64,000 nt of DNA from the NCBI GenBank assembly GCA_009741485.1, contig CM019216.1:26491741-26555740 (forward strand). Direction: 5' to 3'. The stretch is from Malurus cyaneus samueli. Taxonomy: Eukaryota; Chordata; Aves; Passeriformes; Maluridae. Below the pieces are notes generated by a model. That model ran no database searches. It had not been told where the DNA came from and worked only from the letters and a program-made list of their open reading frames with translations. This document shows positions 13,575 through 25,890 of this stretch, in pieces (within the stretch, counting starts at the first letter, position 1; every line of letters begins with the position of its first letter). The translations under genes and the position numbers were made by a program.

Positions 13575-13835
13575 TGCAGTGCCTGCAGTACAGTTTTAAA
13601 ACCTCAGCTGGCACAGGCCAGGATGCCATTGGCCTTCTTGGCCACCTGGGCACACCTGGCTCGTGTTCAGCTGCTGTCACCCAGCACCCCCAGGTCCTTT
13701 TCCCTGGGCAGCTTTCCAGCCACTCCTGTCCCAACCTGTGGTGCTACATGGGATTGTTATAGCTGAGGTGCAGGATGCGTCACTTGGCCTTGCTGAATCT
13801 CAGACCCTCATTTTGTCAGGTCCCCCCCAGCCAGA
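13575..13835 (-). mobile_element. CR1 LINE 3' region fragment, antisense
   Basis: Reads GCCAGGATGCCATTGGCCTT, then CAGCACCCCCAGGTCC, then CAGCTTTCCAGCCACTC and CACTTGGCCTTGCTGAA. This is the reverse complement of the end of the CR1 reverse-transcriptase frame and adjoining region. GC-rich against its surroundings; the 60-66 codon frames inside are by-products. Confidence 0.85.
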
Positions 13836-14599
13836 ATTGCAACAGAAATGATACTGGAGAATCCAGGGATGTGTCTAGAGATGGAAACAGCAGTAGAGGG
13901 ATGTCAAAACCCCAGTGTTTACAGCACCTAGATAAGAAAATCAAGATCTCTATGCTTGTGCATGCAGTGTACTAAGGGGAAGAAAATTGAGAAGAAGAAA
14001 ATTAAGGACAGCCCACACCCTGAACAGGATGGGCACCTAGGGACACAAAGGTACAGGGACAAAGGAAAGTTAATCAATCAAAATGATGCATAAATGTTGA
14101 GAGGGCTCAGAGAGAAGAAAACAACAGACAGAATAAAATGAGGTCAGCTCCTAAGGGGTGTAAAAAAGACATCAAAAACTATTATGCCTGCCAATATAGG
14201 AAAAAGCTGAGAGCCATGATAATGACTCAATATGCTCATTGCCCTCCATGGCATCACAGGGAATCCTGGCCAGGCCACCTCAGTACATGCCTGTTAATCC
14301 TGGAATGTTGGACAGACTATTTTGGCAAACACGTGCTTTACAAGTTATGAGAACATGTGTATAAGAGTGAATTTAAAATAAAATCATGAGCCCCTCCTAC
14401 ATTGCCTCATGATAAATTTTGTTACATTGTTACAAATCAACATTATTTCCTAATTTCCTACTCATTTCATTATTTCCTAATGACCTCAAGAGGCCAAGAG
14501 CTAATCTGCAATCAGGGCACTGATGGAAATGCAGTGATATTTAATTAAAATGCTGCTTTCCTGCTGACTGCAAGGCCATACCACAAGATCCCATAAATG

Positions 14600-14968
14600 A
14601 GTGTCTGTTGTGGGAACACCCAGGCTGGATGTGTCCACCCAAGCCACTCTTACCATTCTCTTTCCTCAACTGCATCAGGGAGAAAAAAAATTAAAGAACC
14701 TCACAGGTTGAGATAAGGTAGGAAGAGATCACTCAGCAGTTACTGTCACAGGCAAAACAGATGTGACTTGGAGAAATTAATGTATTAAATAGATTATCCT
14801 AGAAGTGCTCCCACCATTGCTGATGGGTTTGACCTTGGACAGAGCTGGGTTCGTGTTGGATCTGGCTGGCATTGGCTTTATTTGACATGGAGGAAATTTC
14901 TATCAGCTTCCCACAAGAGCCACCCCACTACCAGAGCCTCGCCAACCCACTCTGTTTTTGCAAGAAAG
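14600..14968 (-). mobile_element. Avian ERV LTR fragment, antisense (copy C), internally deleted
   Basis: Starts with the antisense end region, then GTTGAGATAAGGTAGG, GAGATCACTCAGCAGTTAC and CAGGCAAAACAGATG. It jumps at about 14,790-14,812 straight to the other end of the element (GTGTTGGATCTGGCTGGCAT, as at 7,090-7,110). About 1 kb of the long form seen in copy B is missing. Confidence 0.7.
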
Positions 14969-17900
14969 CCTGGACTTTTTCTCTATGGAAAGAATAATTT
15001 CAATACGTAAAACTAGAAAACAGCAGTTCTTTTAGTTGTGTCCAGAAGAATTTGTATAAATTAGTTGTAAGACAGAATAATCAAACATGATGCACCAGAA
15101 GTCTCCTCAACTGGCCATATTTGCAGGCTATTTTTAAACTGTTTCTTTTTCATTATTCAAAAGTTCTAGTACTTGGTTTAATTTCTTTACAAGTCTATAT
15201 AAAATGTTTGGTACTTCAGAACAATAAGGGCACACATCTATTACGATTACTTTAACGGAACAAATGTTTCACTACTATCTTTATGTTTTGATTTAGAATT
15301 TGGGTTTATGTGTTATTTGTTTATTTATTTATAGCAAAAAAAACAAACAAAAAAAAAATCCAAAACCCACTGGCATATAATTGCCTTTTTGACCAGGAGA
15401 AAGCTAATTTATGATTTTCAGAAAACATCTCGATTTAAAATTAAATTGGAATCATGTAAATAGGCATTATTCTTGTATTATACATGAACACAGAATGGAG
15501 AATATCTTACATTTGGACTGTTTCTCCACCTGATATCTTCAGACAGCTATGGATAGCCTGAGTAAACAATTAAAGAACCAGTAAGATCAGTTTTATTTCA
15601 GATGAAGGGGTCTTACACACCAATCTGTCTAATAGGGTTGATGTGCTTCTGAGGAGCACCATAAAGCAGTATGTCAACAATTAAAGGTTCTGGCTGCAGT
15701 GCTGTGATAGGAACAAAAAGACAAATACATGCAAATAATATTTTTCAAAAGGGGCAAGAATATTATGCTCTAGCAGTGAGTCTTCTCAACATGTTCTGAT
15801 AGAAAACAAAGCTTCTACAAACAAATCTTTGCCAGCAACTAGGAAAAAGTGCAAAGTTAATTTACTTTTCCCTAGATTAGGGAAATAGAGTACATAAATA
15901 TTGAGATTCATTAATATAGTTGAATCTTGCACATTCTCAAGTTTTCCTGAAATTAAAGAAAGAAAAAAAAAATAAAAAGCAAATAATAAAAATCAAAGGT
16001 GGAGGTATTAGTCAGTTAAACTTCCATTGCAGTAGGAGAAACAGAATTTCCTCAAGTGGCACAAAGCCAACAGAAATAATAAAAATACCACCTCTATCAG
16101 CCATCTGATGCTTTCCTTTATAGAAAGAGATAAAGACAGGAGAGATGTTTGCTGCTTCCAATACTTCATTGATTTCAGGTCACAGAGTAAGATTGTGCCA
16201 GAGGTACAAGGTGTTGCTGACCTCATCCTGCAACTGCAACTTAAACTGCAGTCAGGCAATGAGTGCCAATGGACCTTTTTAATGCATTTCCACTGAAAGT
16301 AATTTTTCCTTCAAATAATAGAATGTATAGAGATATGAGCAACTTTGCAACAGCATTTTTCTCTCAGACACACAGAGGCAACCAACAAAGTACCACTATC
16401 ATCTGAACAAAGCACATTTTCCTTCCTTTCTGCTAAAATTACAGCCATTCATAATCACAGAGTTGGTAAGTTCAAAATATAAAAGAACTATTACATTATT
16501 TAAACTATCCTTTTCCCAGTGCTGGACTGCAATTTTTTCCTTTTTGGTTTCAATGTTTCAGCTTTTTTTTGTTTTAAAGTTTCAAATCTAAATTATTTTA
16601 CTGTGAGAAAACTATTTGTCTTCTTTCAGTCTAAATTTTCATTTTCTTCATTTCACACTTCCATATTCATTTGTAATTTCTGTTGTTATTTTTTAAACCA
16701 CTTTTTTCTACGAATTTAAAACTTGCAGACAGATAAGCTGTCTTTTTTCACAGATGCCTTGAGAAAATGCTGAACCAAATTAATCAATTTTGTAACATTT
16801 TCATAACAGACTATTATTTGGTGAAGCTGTTAAACAGCAGACTTAAAACTATACAAAGGACTAATTCTTCGGAGTGAAGGCCTGACTGCTACAAGACCTA
16901 ATTTTCACTTCTCTTGGGTCACAAATCAAACATTATTGTACTTCTCTGCAAAAACTGTGCAGTTGTAGCAAATGAAAGCTTTGTTAATTGTTTGTGAAAG
17001 CATTAGGAATTGTTTGTGTCATGATTTTTCCATGAATCCGGAACCTTCTATTTGAAAAAACTTGGGAAAAAAAGGATGATTTGATTTTATTTGATCAGAA
17101 CATAGCTTGTTTACAAACTGTTGATCTATCACGTTCTTTCATGCTCTGGAAGGCAAAGGAGTCTATCATCTTCATTTGCCATGGCAAATCTGTATAAAAG
17201 AACACACTTTGACAAAAGGTAAGGGATTCTCACATAAAATCGTGTCCTTGTGATATCATCTGAAACAGGCAGATCTGGAACAAATTTATTGAGTGTAAAT
17301 TACTGCCAATTTTGCTTTGAATAACAAAATGCTCCAGAGATTTCTGAGATATGTAGCCATTGGGAGCTGTCTGAGGATTTTTATACATGAGGATTTTTGT
17401 GTTTCTTTAACACATCTTTCAACTTAATCAGTTACAAAACATGCACAACCTAGCATTCAGGGAAATTATGTGGATTTGTCACACTGCCTGAAGGACTTTG
17501 GGATCCATGAACCAATGAATGGATCACACTGAACCATGAATGTAATTTGTTCATCTGTAACAGATAAAATACGGATATTTGCCACACTAATGTTTCAGAA
17601 TCTCAGAACAATAAATAATTCTAACAGAATTTAATTTAAGTTATTCACTAAAATTTAATAACACTCTTTTTATTTTCCAAAACAGAGTAAGACAGCATGA
17701 GTTTTGTGTATATGAAAAGGACTAACAGGCAGAACAGGTAAACTGTACTGCTGAATTATTATGCATCTCCTAATTGTAACAATTCAAAATCTCAGCTGAA
17801 ACATAAAGGCAAAAGCTTTATGTGTTAAAATTCCTGGTAAAAAAATGCACTGATGGACCTCTTTCATCCCTGTAGTCCACACTTGGCATTGTTTATCACC

Positions 17901-20900
17901 AATGTAATACTAATTATAGTCACGAGCTGGCAGAAAAGAACTTAATTCAGCAGTACACATATTTTAAAAAAAAAAAAAATAGTGAGAATATTTTTTTAAA
18001 ATACTTTAATTGTGGCAATATTTGCACACTGATTTCAACAAAAAGAAGAGGCCAGGCAAGGCAAGGCAACATTTAGAACCAAAACAACAACAAGAAAGTA
18101 TGTAAGATCAGCCCTCAGATGCTGCAAATAAGCAAACCTTTCTAAATAACTATCTGAAACACTAATTTGTTAAAAAAATACAGCTCTTTTCAACTTGTCA
18201 GTGAATACAACATCACCTCCCTTGGGTAGTCAGCAAGTCTTAGCAGGTCAAAAGTATGTCATGCAATAAATGAGACACCAGCCAAAATTTTGTAAACCAT
18301 ACCGGATCCACTTGCTTATTTTGCTAATGTCAACACACCATGTATCAGGTTTGCATTAAGAAAGGTGTTTTCAAGGGCTTATGTTAAAAGTTAAGATATA
18401 ATATACTGAATTGTATCCAATGTATCCTATTTTAAAAGCTGACAAGACTGAAATTACCTCAGTTACCTCCTGGTAACTCAAATATGAGACCTAGTTTTTT
18501 TAAAGGAACTCTCCAGCCTACTGAAATTACAATTATACTGTTTAACTTCTTCACTTCTATGTAAAAATCAAACTATTGACTGGCTCTGGGCAGTGAACAC
18601 TGAGTGGCATCAGATGAAAAGATCAGCTCTGAGACCATGCTCAGAAACTGGAGGAGATCAGGAGTAATCTCCTTGAGGTGAGCTGCTGAGAGGAAGGATT
18701 GTCAGAAGCCCAGCTAAAATCAGAGCTCTAACAAAACAGACACCCAGAGAACCCCCAGGCACTGTAGAAATGGGGATGGGGAGGTGTCAGGGTGGCAAGG
18801 ATTAACTGAATTAGGTTTTTCCAGAAATTACTCATTTCAAAAAGTAGGACATTTTGCTAATTTGGGGTCAAGTCACTGAAATCTGAAACATAAAAATGTT
18901 TATCCTTATACTAATGTTACTGGTGTTTTATCACACTATTTGTGTCTTCACCTGGAACAATACTGAGTTCACAAATTTTTATACTGCTGCCACCAGAAGG
19001 AAAGAATAATAAAACCTACAGAACAGAAAAACACATTGCTTCCATAAGTTTGTGTGGGGTTTAGAACTCAACAGGTGCCTGGACTCAGAAGCTCTGCCTC
19101 TTAAAGAGTGTGATTCTTCTGTAAAAGGAAGAAATTCATCAACTTCAGCTACCAATGACTTCAGCACTTACAAGCCTCATGGCTCCCTCTTAGACAGAAT
19201 TTTAGCTATGATGATGATGAAAGCAGATGTCTTGGCTCTCACCTCCCTCTGATTGCATTGGTAGTCAATTCCTGTTGAGTTTGGAGCCATACCTGCCTTT
19301 TTTTTTTTCCTAAACTGAGGAACTAACTATACGGTAACACTATTCCTTCTTTGATTTATGAGACTGAATTACAAAGGATGGGCTATGAAGCCCTAGATAA
19401 TCTGTTGTTCACCTTAATTGTTTAAATAATGTCATCTGGCCAGTAAGAAGGAGGCTGTATTCCTGCCCTTAAACCTTTGTGCACTCACAATGACAATCCA
19501 GCCATCAGGATACCCTAAAATTAGTGCTCACCTCCTCAAAAGTGGCTCAGCAACTCTAGCCCTGTCACCACTCTAAGACAATTAAAGTAAGAGCAAGGGA
19601 AGGAGTTTTATTTTTACCAATGAGATGCAAATATTTTCTTACTCATGTATTTTACCTGTATATTTAATTTAGAGCTATATATTCTTAGCTGTGAGCTGGG
19701 CTGCGGAGAAAAAACAGTGCTCAAAACAGTCCCAGCTAATGAGAGATCCAGCAACCTCTTTTTGTTATGACCTCAACACTTGCAACACTTTGGGGACAGG
19801 CTAAAGGTTTTTATCAACAGCAGTTGAATAGCAGTTAACTATTGATCCAACAGAGAGAAGGCTGCTGCTTAGAGAAGTGTTAAAACATTTACTGGCTGAA
19901 TTCTTAAATTTTTTGGAAAAGGACAGAGGTGATGTCTTACTTTTCAAGTTCTCATATACCCAGATGACATATACCACATAGAAGTAAGAGCTGTTTCTTT
20001 TAAAGACCAAATCACAGCCATAAAAAATCTGATGAATGGGCTTGTATATGTGTTCATAAACACACATACACACACACATGTGGGCTGAAGTCTGTGTTTT
20101 AAGTCCATATAGAAATTATATATGGATAGACAGAAAAACAGAGTGGAGAGGGGAGAAGAGTGTGGAAAGAGAACTGATTACCTTTAGGCATGTTTTATCT
20201 CACTTCCTTTCATTGATCCAAACTAGTTCACCAGGCTGCCTCTATGGTGAATGGACAAAAAAAAAAGGATCTCAAGGAAGGGAGACATCCTGTGCTAGGA
20301 CTTGTGTGTAAGGGAGACAGGGTGAGAAAAGGAATGTGGGTAGGTGACACCAGACACACAATTTTACCTGGAGTCCTCCAGGGTGATTCGCACTCTCTAT
20401 AGTGCTAACAACATCTACTACCTAGGTTTCATTGTCATGTTACTGAACATACAAAATATTTACTAATTTATTAAAAATTGCCCTGGAACTATTATCAGCC
20501 CTTTAACAGGATTTTACCTATACAGCACTACACCAATACTTTTGCAGGATATTCCCAAATGCTGAACCATTGAACAGTGTCTGCCCTACAACAGTAAGTT
20601 AAGCTGGCATGAAAGAAGAAAAAAATTTTAGTTGCTGCCTTAGCAGCTCCCTGTCTCACTGCACACACCTTGAGCCTCTCTACCAGAACGTGCTGCTCTC
20701 AGAATGGATGAAGGCCTCCATCTTTCGGCTCCTGGAGCATTCTCCCTTTATCTTCCTGTCAGCTTGTCTCCCTAAGCAGTTTGTAACAACTGACCTTCAA
20801 TTTCCTAGAAATCAAAACATATAAGGGTATTTGCTAACTGTTGTATCGCTTTGAAGACTATCTCTGTCAAACCAAAGTTTGCACCTTGTCAAAACCAGAA

Positions 20901-23900
20901 CCGCTGACACTAAGAAATTGCAGCACTGTCCTTCAGTTAATGTCTTGGGAATGCTGACAGGGATGGATTGTGCACTTTGTTTAGTTATTTATTTATTTTT
21001 GCTTATTTTGCACATAGTTTCCTATTAAGTTAATCAGTCTAATACTACGGGGACTGCTCATAATTCACCACAGATATAGAGCAATGGGATTTCAGTGACC
21101 AAGGCAACCTGTTCAAATACTGCAAAAATAATATGAAATGTCAACAAAAATGCAATGTCCAAGAATTTTTGATCAGTATTTTAGATTAAACATTAATGCA
21201 TAGTAACTTCATATCTGTCGTAACTTTCAGTATACTTCTAAGTCACTCATAAAAAGTGAGCTTATAAAAATCCCACTTAACCTCCTCAAAAATCCAATTT
21301 TGCAATTCTTTCATTACTATAGATGTTTATTAATAGGGTAACCTGATAGAAAAAATGCTGAGTGACTTCTACTGGTTCTTATCCCCTCAAGTACCACTAA
21401 TCCCCTCAAATACTGCTATATTGTGTGTCCTACAAAAATCCCTTCTACATCTCACCAGGGGTCATAACTGAGATTCAAAATTATGCAAACTTACATACAA
21501 AATTAATCATAATCAGCATTTTGAACTGGCTTGTTAATTTAGGTTTTTATGTTAATTTAGTCGTGTATTAATTTTGTCATGCAGTATTTTCATGGCTTTT
21601 TTTAATAACCACCTACCAGATGGCTCCCTTAAAACTACCCATTTAAAACCACTTACATTTAATCTTTTCAAAGGTAAATTTAGTTATACCAATTTTTACC
21701 TTGAAAAATGGCTTGCAAAATATATTAAAGTAGTAAAAATAGACAAACTAACAAAAAGACATGAGTGAGAGCTCTGTAAAAAGTCTGAGTATTTATGTAC
21801 TTAAACTAAAACTTATTCTTTATGTAGAAGGCAGCAAAGGCTTTGATGTCTTGTTTGTTTTAACGGTATGCTGTGACTTTCCCATATTCATGGATTTTCA
21901 TAGCGCATTTCATTTTTCATCTCACTCACTGTTTTCATCTATTTCAGATCAAATTGCAATTACTTAGTACAGAAGGAATAGCTGTCGCTTCATCTCATAG
22001 CAGTTCCTTATGAAGGGCATCCAATAACAAACAAAACAAAATAAACAAACAAAAAAACCTGAACCAAAACATTACAACAAAATATCAAGAGTTTGGGCTC
22101 AGAAAGTAAACAGAAAACCACTCTGATAATGTTAATGTTATCCACAATGTTTGCATCCTGAAGGCACTTAAATCTCTGTTTATGTACCAAATGAATGACT
22201 TTATTGAGTTACGAGAAATTACTCCCATGAATAAAACTCAATGTGCATAAATGTATAAAGAGGTCAGAGTATTCATTCCCTTTCTATTACAGAGAATTTT
22301 AATTCTCTTGGATGTCAGCTCTGAACAGATCCCAGCTTTTCTGCATCCAGTGTCATGATTCTACATTAAAAGCACCACAGGTTGCCACTGAAGAATAGAG
22401 TAAGAAAAATGTTCTCTCTTCTCATTTTTATCATTGTTCTCTCCATAGTCAACTTGGCAAAGTAATTTAACATCTTTGTGTCTATGGAATGTAGTTACTG
22501 GGACATCTTTTGAAACACTTCAAATCTGTAGTTGAAAAAGGTATGATTATTCAATGTAGTATCATGAATTCATTACATTAGAGAGGAGTAAAATTGAAAA
22601 AAATGAAAAACTATTTAAAAATAAAAAGTAGCAGTAAANNNNNNNNNNTAAAATATTGCAAGTTTGCTTCCTTCACAGTGCTGCCTGGACATTTTTTTCC
22701 TCATGAAATCAAACTTCAGTGAATGGCTTTCACTCCTCCTCCCTCATTCTTATGAAAGAGATGATCATAACACAAAAATAGAGAACGAACTGAGTCGTTG
22801 ACAGTGGTAGAGATGCACCAAATACTGGGGGAAAAAAAAAGGGAAAAGAACTCTTAATTCAAAGAGAATGGCAGCTCTCTCAAAGAAAGAGTATGGAGAC
22901 ATTCACTGCTCCAGCAGCCTAGTCCATCGTGTTTTATCTCTATCCCTGTATAATCCCTGATCAGAGGGTTTATACAGGACAGTTCATTACCTGGGTTGTC
23001 TGTGACTGTGTCAATAGCATGCCTTCACCACTTCCAAAATCAACCCCTTAAAGTGTGCTCCATTCATGCCTCAATGATCATTTCAGTGTATCCCAGGCGT
23101 ACCCAGAGCATAAAAAACATGGAGCCTTCAGACATTATACTCTCCCATAAGCTCTCACAGCATACCTGTATAAACCTGCTGTAGGATATATCCAGCAGAT
23201 CTACCCTGCATCACTGCATGGGAGACACTATTTAATTTTGCACCAGCATCATCAAAGAAATTTGTAAACACCAAATTTGGAAGAAACCTGGTTTAGTGAA
23301 TTTTGCCTCCCATTGTCTGCCAAAGGCCTGTTGATGGTGCTGTCTGAAACTGAGGATCTGCTCCATCTACAGACTGCAGATTCATCTCACCTGAGCTCTT
23401 GAACACAGTAGTTGAGCCCCCACTCTCCCACCCTCCGTGACTAGAACACACCAAAATGTCCTGTGGTTACCTTATCACTGTCCCTTTTGAATTTAGGCTA
23501 GAAAGCTGCTCAATCTACACCCAGAGATACATCACAGACCATGCAGAGGAAAGAATGATAAGGCAGAAAGTCCTTTTTCAGACTGGTCATGTGAATGAAG
23601 TGTGTGTGCACATATGATATGTAGGAAGCAAAAGATTTAAATGGAGGCAGTCCTTCATGGTGTCAGTTTAGGAGACAGTACTGTGTACATATGATTTGTT
23701 TTCAAGGGATTTGAAATATAGTACAGTGAAATTCCTTCACTGTTTTCACTCATGGAGTTCATGGCCAAAGAACTGAGAAAGAGCCACTGGTACTCAGCAT
23801 TCAGCATCTCAGCACTGTGATTCTTCACAGCAGCTGCTCAAGGCATCATGCAGAGGACTCTACCAACACATCCAGCTTCAGCTCTGGAGTGAGCACTGAC

Positions 23901-25504
23901 TGATAAGTCAGCAGGGAAGATGAAGATTGGAAGAAAGTCAACACAATCAAGAGACAGGTTTCTAGCTAGAAATCCCTCAAATTAACTTGCAGAACTAGTA
24001 CATGGCCCTAAGCTTAAAAAGAATCAACCAAAGGATGTCATAACTAATCTGCTCCTCAAGGTAATGCTGCAAATCAAGGCAAGATTTGTCCATTCACATT
24101 TTTACACAAAAAGAAAACATTACAGGGCTGCCTACCTTTTCTAAGGAAAAAAAAAAAAAACAACCAAAAAAACACAAGCAAACAAGAAAGTCCTTCCCTT
24201 GTGCCTAAAGTTCTTTTCCTGTGTTTGTGGTTTTTATCTCACAACATGTCCTGTAGCTTGGCTCCTCACCCATTATAGGGCTGGGCCTCTCAGGAGTTCA
24301 CTTCGGCATTGGTCCAAGACAAATCTGTAAAAGTGCATGTCTGAGATTCTGCCTGAGGCAGAATGCAACCCACATCCATCTCGGTTTCCTACAGACTAAT
24401 CAATACAGGGAGTTGCAGACTGACTGTGATACTCTTCAGTCCAAAGACAATTCTTGTCAATTCCCATATCTTAGAGCAATCTTACATGGAAGGCACACAA
24501 AGCTGAGACAAAGCCAACATTATTTCATTTTTTCCTCCATGCTCTAGAAACATAAACAATGGAAACATCAAGGGTGAAAAAGTCTGGAACAAGAATCGGG
24601 CTATTATCCTGGACGATGGCCTGGTTGATTTGTTGAGTGGGAAGAGCAAGAGGGGGGAACCTACACTACAGTGGAGAGTAGCCAAAATCCTGCTGCTGCA
24701 GTTTTCTAAAAGGTCCTCTTTTTTCCTGTACACAGGTATCTTTGACTGCATTTGAAAATACTAAAGAAAGGTACGCTGTAATAAGACAGGGCATCTGCAG
24801 CTGCAGGGAATACTTAAGAAGCCAAACACTGCTGTGATCAGAGTAGGGTAAATATTTAGTAGTTGCCAAGACTGCTAATCCAGTGCTTTCCAGATAATTT
24901 AATTGTACGTAAGTATACTCATTCCTTTAAAAATGTTTGTGTGTTCATTGGTGCATTGTAAACTGTTACTATAAAATACACCAGAACAATTTCCTTTACT
25001 TTTATTTCTGACTAAAGACACCTGTGATGCTTTGCCTGGTACGTCTTTCACTACAGGAACTCCATTAATCCAATGGTCAACAGTTTGTTTGTCCATTGCT
25101 ATGGCTTAGTCATGCAGCAGCTGTCAAGTCGGAGTGAAGGACAATACCCAGAATTTTGTGTCATGGGCTGAATGTACAATGTTTTCTTCTCAATGGCAAA
25201 ACGCTGTTGAGACAAAAACAATTCTGACACACCTTCTTTGGTGAAATATTCTGAAACTACTTAATTTCCCTTCTCATTACAGGCAATTGTGCGTGTTTCC
25301 CTCTTCACTTATTTCTCCATCTGATTTGTCAGGAAGCATAAAAACTGTGTATGTTTCACAGCCACCTCTTTATTTCAAACTCTCAGATTTTACATTTATG
25401 TTTACCTTATTGCTAACCAGCTGGAATAAAAAGCGAGCGTTTTAACTCACAAAACAATAAGTTAAGATAAAAATGGGAAAATACTTTCCTTAAAATGAAA
25501 AAGG
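14969..25504. other. AT-rich intergenic DNA, no gene seen
   Basis: Long gene-free stretch with the 10-N gap, a short CA repeat near 20,060-20,080 and scattered A/T runs. Open frames reach about 92 codons and show no family resemblance. Distal regulatory elements may exist but cannot be told from sequence alone. Confidence 0.65.
22639..22648. other. Assembly gap of 10 N
   Basis: Ten undetermined bases in AT-rich intergenic DNA. The true gap size is unknown. A single further N at 41,982 sits in a T-run. Confidence 0.99.
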
Positions 25505-25890
25505 AAGAGCTGTTGGAAAGAGTCCAGAGGAGAGCCTCTAATTGGATGACAGGGCTGGAACACCATTCCTGTAAGGAACAGCTGAGAGAATTGGGGCTGT
25601 TCAGCAGGGAGAAGAAAAGGCTTTGGGAAGACTTTGAAGGGGCTTGAAGAGGACAGAGAATGACTTTTTATATGGGCAGATAGTGACATGACAAGGGGCA
25701 ATGGTTCTGAATTGAACAACGTCACGTTTAGATTAGATATGAGGAAGAAATTCATTACTGAGAAGGTGGTGAGGCACTGGAACAGATTTGCCAGAGAAGT
25801 TGTGGACCCTCCATCCCTAGAAGTGTTCAAGACCGGGTTGAATGTGGCTCTGAGTAATGCAGTGTGCTGGAAGGATCCCCTAATAGTAGA
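25505..25890 (+). mobile_element. CR1 LINE 3' fragment
   Basis: Contains GAGCTGTTGGAAAGAGTCCA, GAGAGAATTGGGGCTGTTCA, GTGGTGAGGCACTGGAACAG and CCATCCCTAGAAGTGTTCAA in the order of a bird CR1 3' end. The final TTCCAACCC tail is missing, and internal small deletions are apparent. The 81- and 122-codon frames on the two strands are remnants, not genes. Confidence 0.9.
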
